Of a stretch of 7,367 nt of DNA, positions 6,171-7,367 are shown in pieces. A program made the position numbers and the translations under genes. Each line of letters begins with the position of its first letter. Position 1 is the first letter of the stretch. The DNA is from Ignavibacteria bacterium (GTDB lineage Bacteria; Bacteroidota; Ignavibacteria; UBA10030; SZUA-254). The notes under the pieces were generated by a model. The model searched no databases and had not been told where the DNA came from. It saw only the letters and a list, made by a program, of their open reading frames with translations. The stretch is from NCBI GenBank assembly GCA_005877655.1, contig VBOC01000161.1, positions 1-7,367 on the forward strand, read 5' to 3'.

Positions 6171-6703
6171 CGGGCATCGGAGAAGAGCTGAAGGCCCATA
6201 TCCGGAGCATCCCCGATTTTCCCAAGAAAGGAATTGTCTTTCGCGATATCACGACCCTCCTCCAGGACCCCGGGGCCTTTCGCAGGGCGAACGACTGCTT
6301 CTTCGAACAGTATCGCTCACGGAGGCTCGACAAAGTCGTCAGCATCGAGTCCCGCGGGTTTATCTTCGGCGGCGTGCTCGCCTCCCGCCTCGGGGCGGGG
6401 TTCGTCCCGGTGCGGAAACCGGATAAACTGCCCTTCCGGAAACTCCGCGAGGAATTCCAACTGGAATATGGTGCCGACGCCCTGGAGATCCATGCGGACT
6501 CGATCCAGAAGGGCGAGCAAGTTCTCGTCGTCGACGACCTGCTGGCGACCGGCGGAACGGCTCGCGCTTCCTGTTCGCTCGTGAGGCGGCTGGGGGGAGA
6601 AATCAAGGGGGTTGCCTTCCTGATCGAACTCTCCTTCCTGAAAGGCCGCGAGAAGCTCTCGGATGTTGAGGTCTTTTCGGTGATGAGCTACGACTCCGAG
6701 TGA
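6164..6703 (+). CDS. apt: Adenine phosphoribosyltransferase
   Basis: A cytoplasmic purine-salvage enzyme that makes AMP from adenine and PRPP. The 179-residue protein is full length. It has the family N-terminus (IPDFPKKGIVFRDITTLL, 16-33), ESRGFIFGGVLASRLGAGFVPVRKP (62-86), the region LEYGADALEIH (100-110) and the PRPP-binding loop VLVVDDLLATGGTA (120-133), ending with FLIELSFLKGREKL. Translation very probably starts at TTG 6164: an AAGAGGA ribosome site at 6151-6157 lies six bases upstream, and the start overlaps the stop of the enoyl-CoA hydratase gene as TTGGTAG, which suggests coupled translation. The next gene begins seven bases after its stop. No sign of damage. Confidence 0.95.
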   Translation: MVAGIGEELKAHIRSIPDFPKKGIVFRDITTLLQDPGAFRRANDCFFEQYRSRRLDKVVSIESRGFIFGGVLASRLGAGFVPVRKPDKLPFRKLREEFQLEYGADALEIHADSIQKGEQVLVVDDLLATGGTARASCSLVRRLGGEIKGVAFLIELSFLKGREKLSDVEVFSVMSYDSE

Positions 6704-6710
6704 CGGTCTC

Positions 6711-7367
6711 ATGAAAACAATCATCGAGCCGTTCAAAATCAGGGTCGTGGAGCCGATCGCATTTCGGACGCCCGAAGAGCGCGAGCAAATCCTGATCAGC
6801 GCAGGCTTCAATCCATTCCTGATCCGGGCCGATGACGTCCTCATAGACCTGTTGACCGACAGCGGAACGGCCGCGATGAGCGCGAAACAATGGGCCGGCA
6901 TCATGGAGGGGGACGAATCGTATGCGGGCGCGAGGAGCTTTTTCCGGTTCGAAGGGGTTATCAGGGAGCTGACGCGGTTCAAACATATTATTCCGACACA
7001 CCAGGGCAGGGCGGCGGAAAAGATTTTGTTCACACTTCTCGGCGGGCCCGGCAAGTGTATTCCTAATAATGTTCATTTTGACACCACGAGAGCCAACGTG
7101 GAATTTTCCGGCGCAGAGGCCGTCGATTTGCTCGTTCCCGTAGGCAGGGACCCGAGTGCGGTCGCCGATTTCAAGGGCAATATGGATATTCCCGCCCTTG
7201 AGAAGCTCATAGAGGAAAAGGGAGCCCGGAACATTCCGCTCATCATGCTCACGATCACCAACAATGCCGGAGGGGGACAGCCGGTGTCGATGGAGAACAT
7301 GAGACAAGCCCGGGAGATCGCTTCCAGATACCAGATTCCGTTCTTTCTCGACGCATGCCGGTTTGCG
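6711..7367 (+). CDS. tnaA: Tryptophanase (beta-eliminating lyase family), C-terminus outside the window
   Basis: A PLP-dependent beta-eliminating lyase; 219 residues are visible. Tryptophanase splits tryptophan into indole, pyruvate and ammonia. Visible motifs are EPFKIRVVEP (6-15), DVLIDLLTDSGTAAMS (42-57), GDESYAG (67-73, with Y71), IPTHQGRAAE (94-103, with R100 for the PLP phosphate), HFDTTRANVE (122-131), FKGNMD (154-159), TNNAGGGQPVSM (183-194) and FFLDACRFA (211-219, with D214 and R217). The numbering matches tyrosine phenol-lyase almost without gaps. However, position 124 is Asp, as I recall for tryptophanases, whereas tyrosine phenol-lyase has Thr, so tryptophanase is preferred. The PLP lysine and the C-terminal substrate determinants lie beyond the edge. 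ATG 6711 is seven bases after the apt stop with no strong ribosome site. No TnaC-like leader precedes it, unlike the E. coli tna operon. Confidence 0.88.
   Translation, partial: MKTIIEPFKIRVVEPIAFRTPEEREQILISAGFNPFLIRADDVLIDLLTDSGTAAMSAKQWAGIMEGDESYAGARSFFRFEGVIRELTRFKHIIPTHQGRAAEKILFTLLGGPGKCIPNNVHFDTTRANVEFSGAEAVDLLVPVGRDPSAVADFKGNMDIPALEKLIEEKGARNIPLIMLTITNNAGGGQPVSMENMRQAREIASRYQIPFFLDACRFA

Noticed and set aside
6317..7307. Two long minus-strand open frames across apt and the tryptophanase gene
   Set aside because: Both run opposite well-recognised genes, have low-complexity Arg/Pro/Ser-rich composition and no recognisable motif.

Overview
The window is a gene-dense bacterial chromosomal segment of moderately high GC with short intergenic gaps. 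Family composition suggests a deep branch of the Bacteroidota/Chlorobi/Ignavibacteria (FCB) group. The clues are a stand-alone membrane-anchored PASTA protein directly before rpe, an Lrp-type regulator directly before a type I glutamine synthetase, and a nucleotidyltransferase/B12-binding radical SAM pair. The lineage is an inference; no rRNA or other firm marker is present. I see no mobile element, CRISPR array, tRNA or rRNA.

Layout. On the minus strand, from about 1710 down to 1, a nucleotidyltransferase-like protein is followed by a B12-binding radical SAM protein that runs off the window; the two overlap as TAATG. A roughly 240-base divergent region (1713-1950) follows, with a good promoter facing right. 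On the plus strand come a PASTA-domain membrane protein and rpe (ribulose-phosphate 3-epimerase). A gap with two stem-loops and a textbook sigma-70 promoter precedes an Lrp/AsnC regulator and glnA. After a strong hairpin come an enoyl-CoA hydratase/isomerase family gene, apt (adenine phosphoribosyltransferase, TTG start overlapping the gene before it) and a tryptophanase-family gene cut by the right edge. Tryptophanase releases ammonia, GlnA assimilates ammonia and an Lrp regulator sits beside glnA, so amino-acid and nitrogen metabolism is a plausible shared theme on the right. This is inference.

The most unusual feature is a repeated lesion. Five places in four otherwise well-preserved genes lack a short internal segment, estimated at 33-65 bases, that the protein families normally conserve: the radical SAM gene (near 560), the PASTA gene (near 2357), glnA twice (near 4292 and 4932) and the enoyl-CoA hydratase (near 5832). 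Three change the reading frame and two keep it. The missing parts include catalytic or substrate-binding segments, yet sequence on both sides is excellent and no nonsense mutations are scattered elsewhere. rpe, lrp, apt and the visible part of the tryptophanase gene appear complete. This is unlike ordinary pseudogene decay. An assembly or consensus artefact is the leading explanation; a real deletion process in this genome is the alternative.
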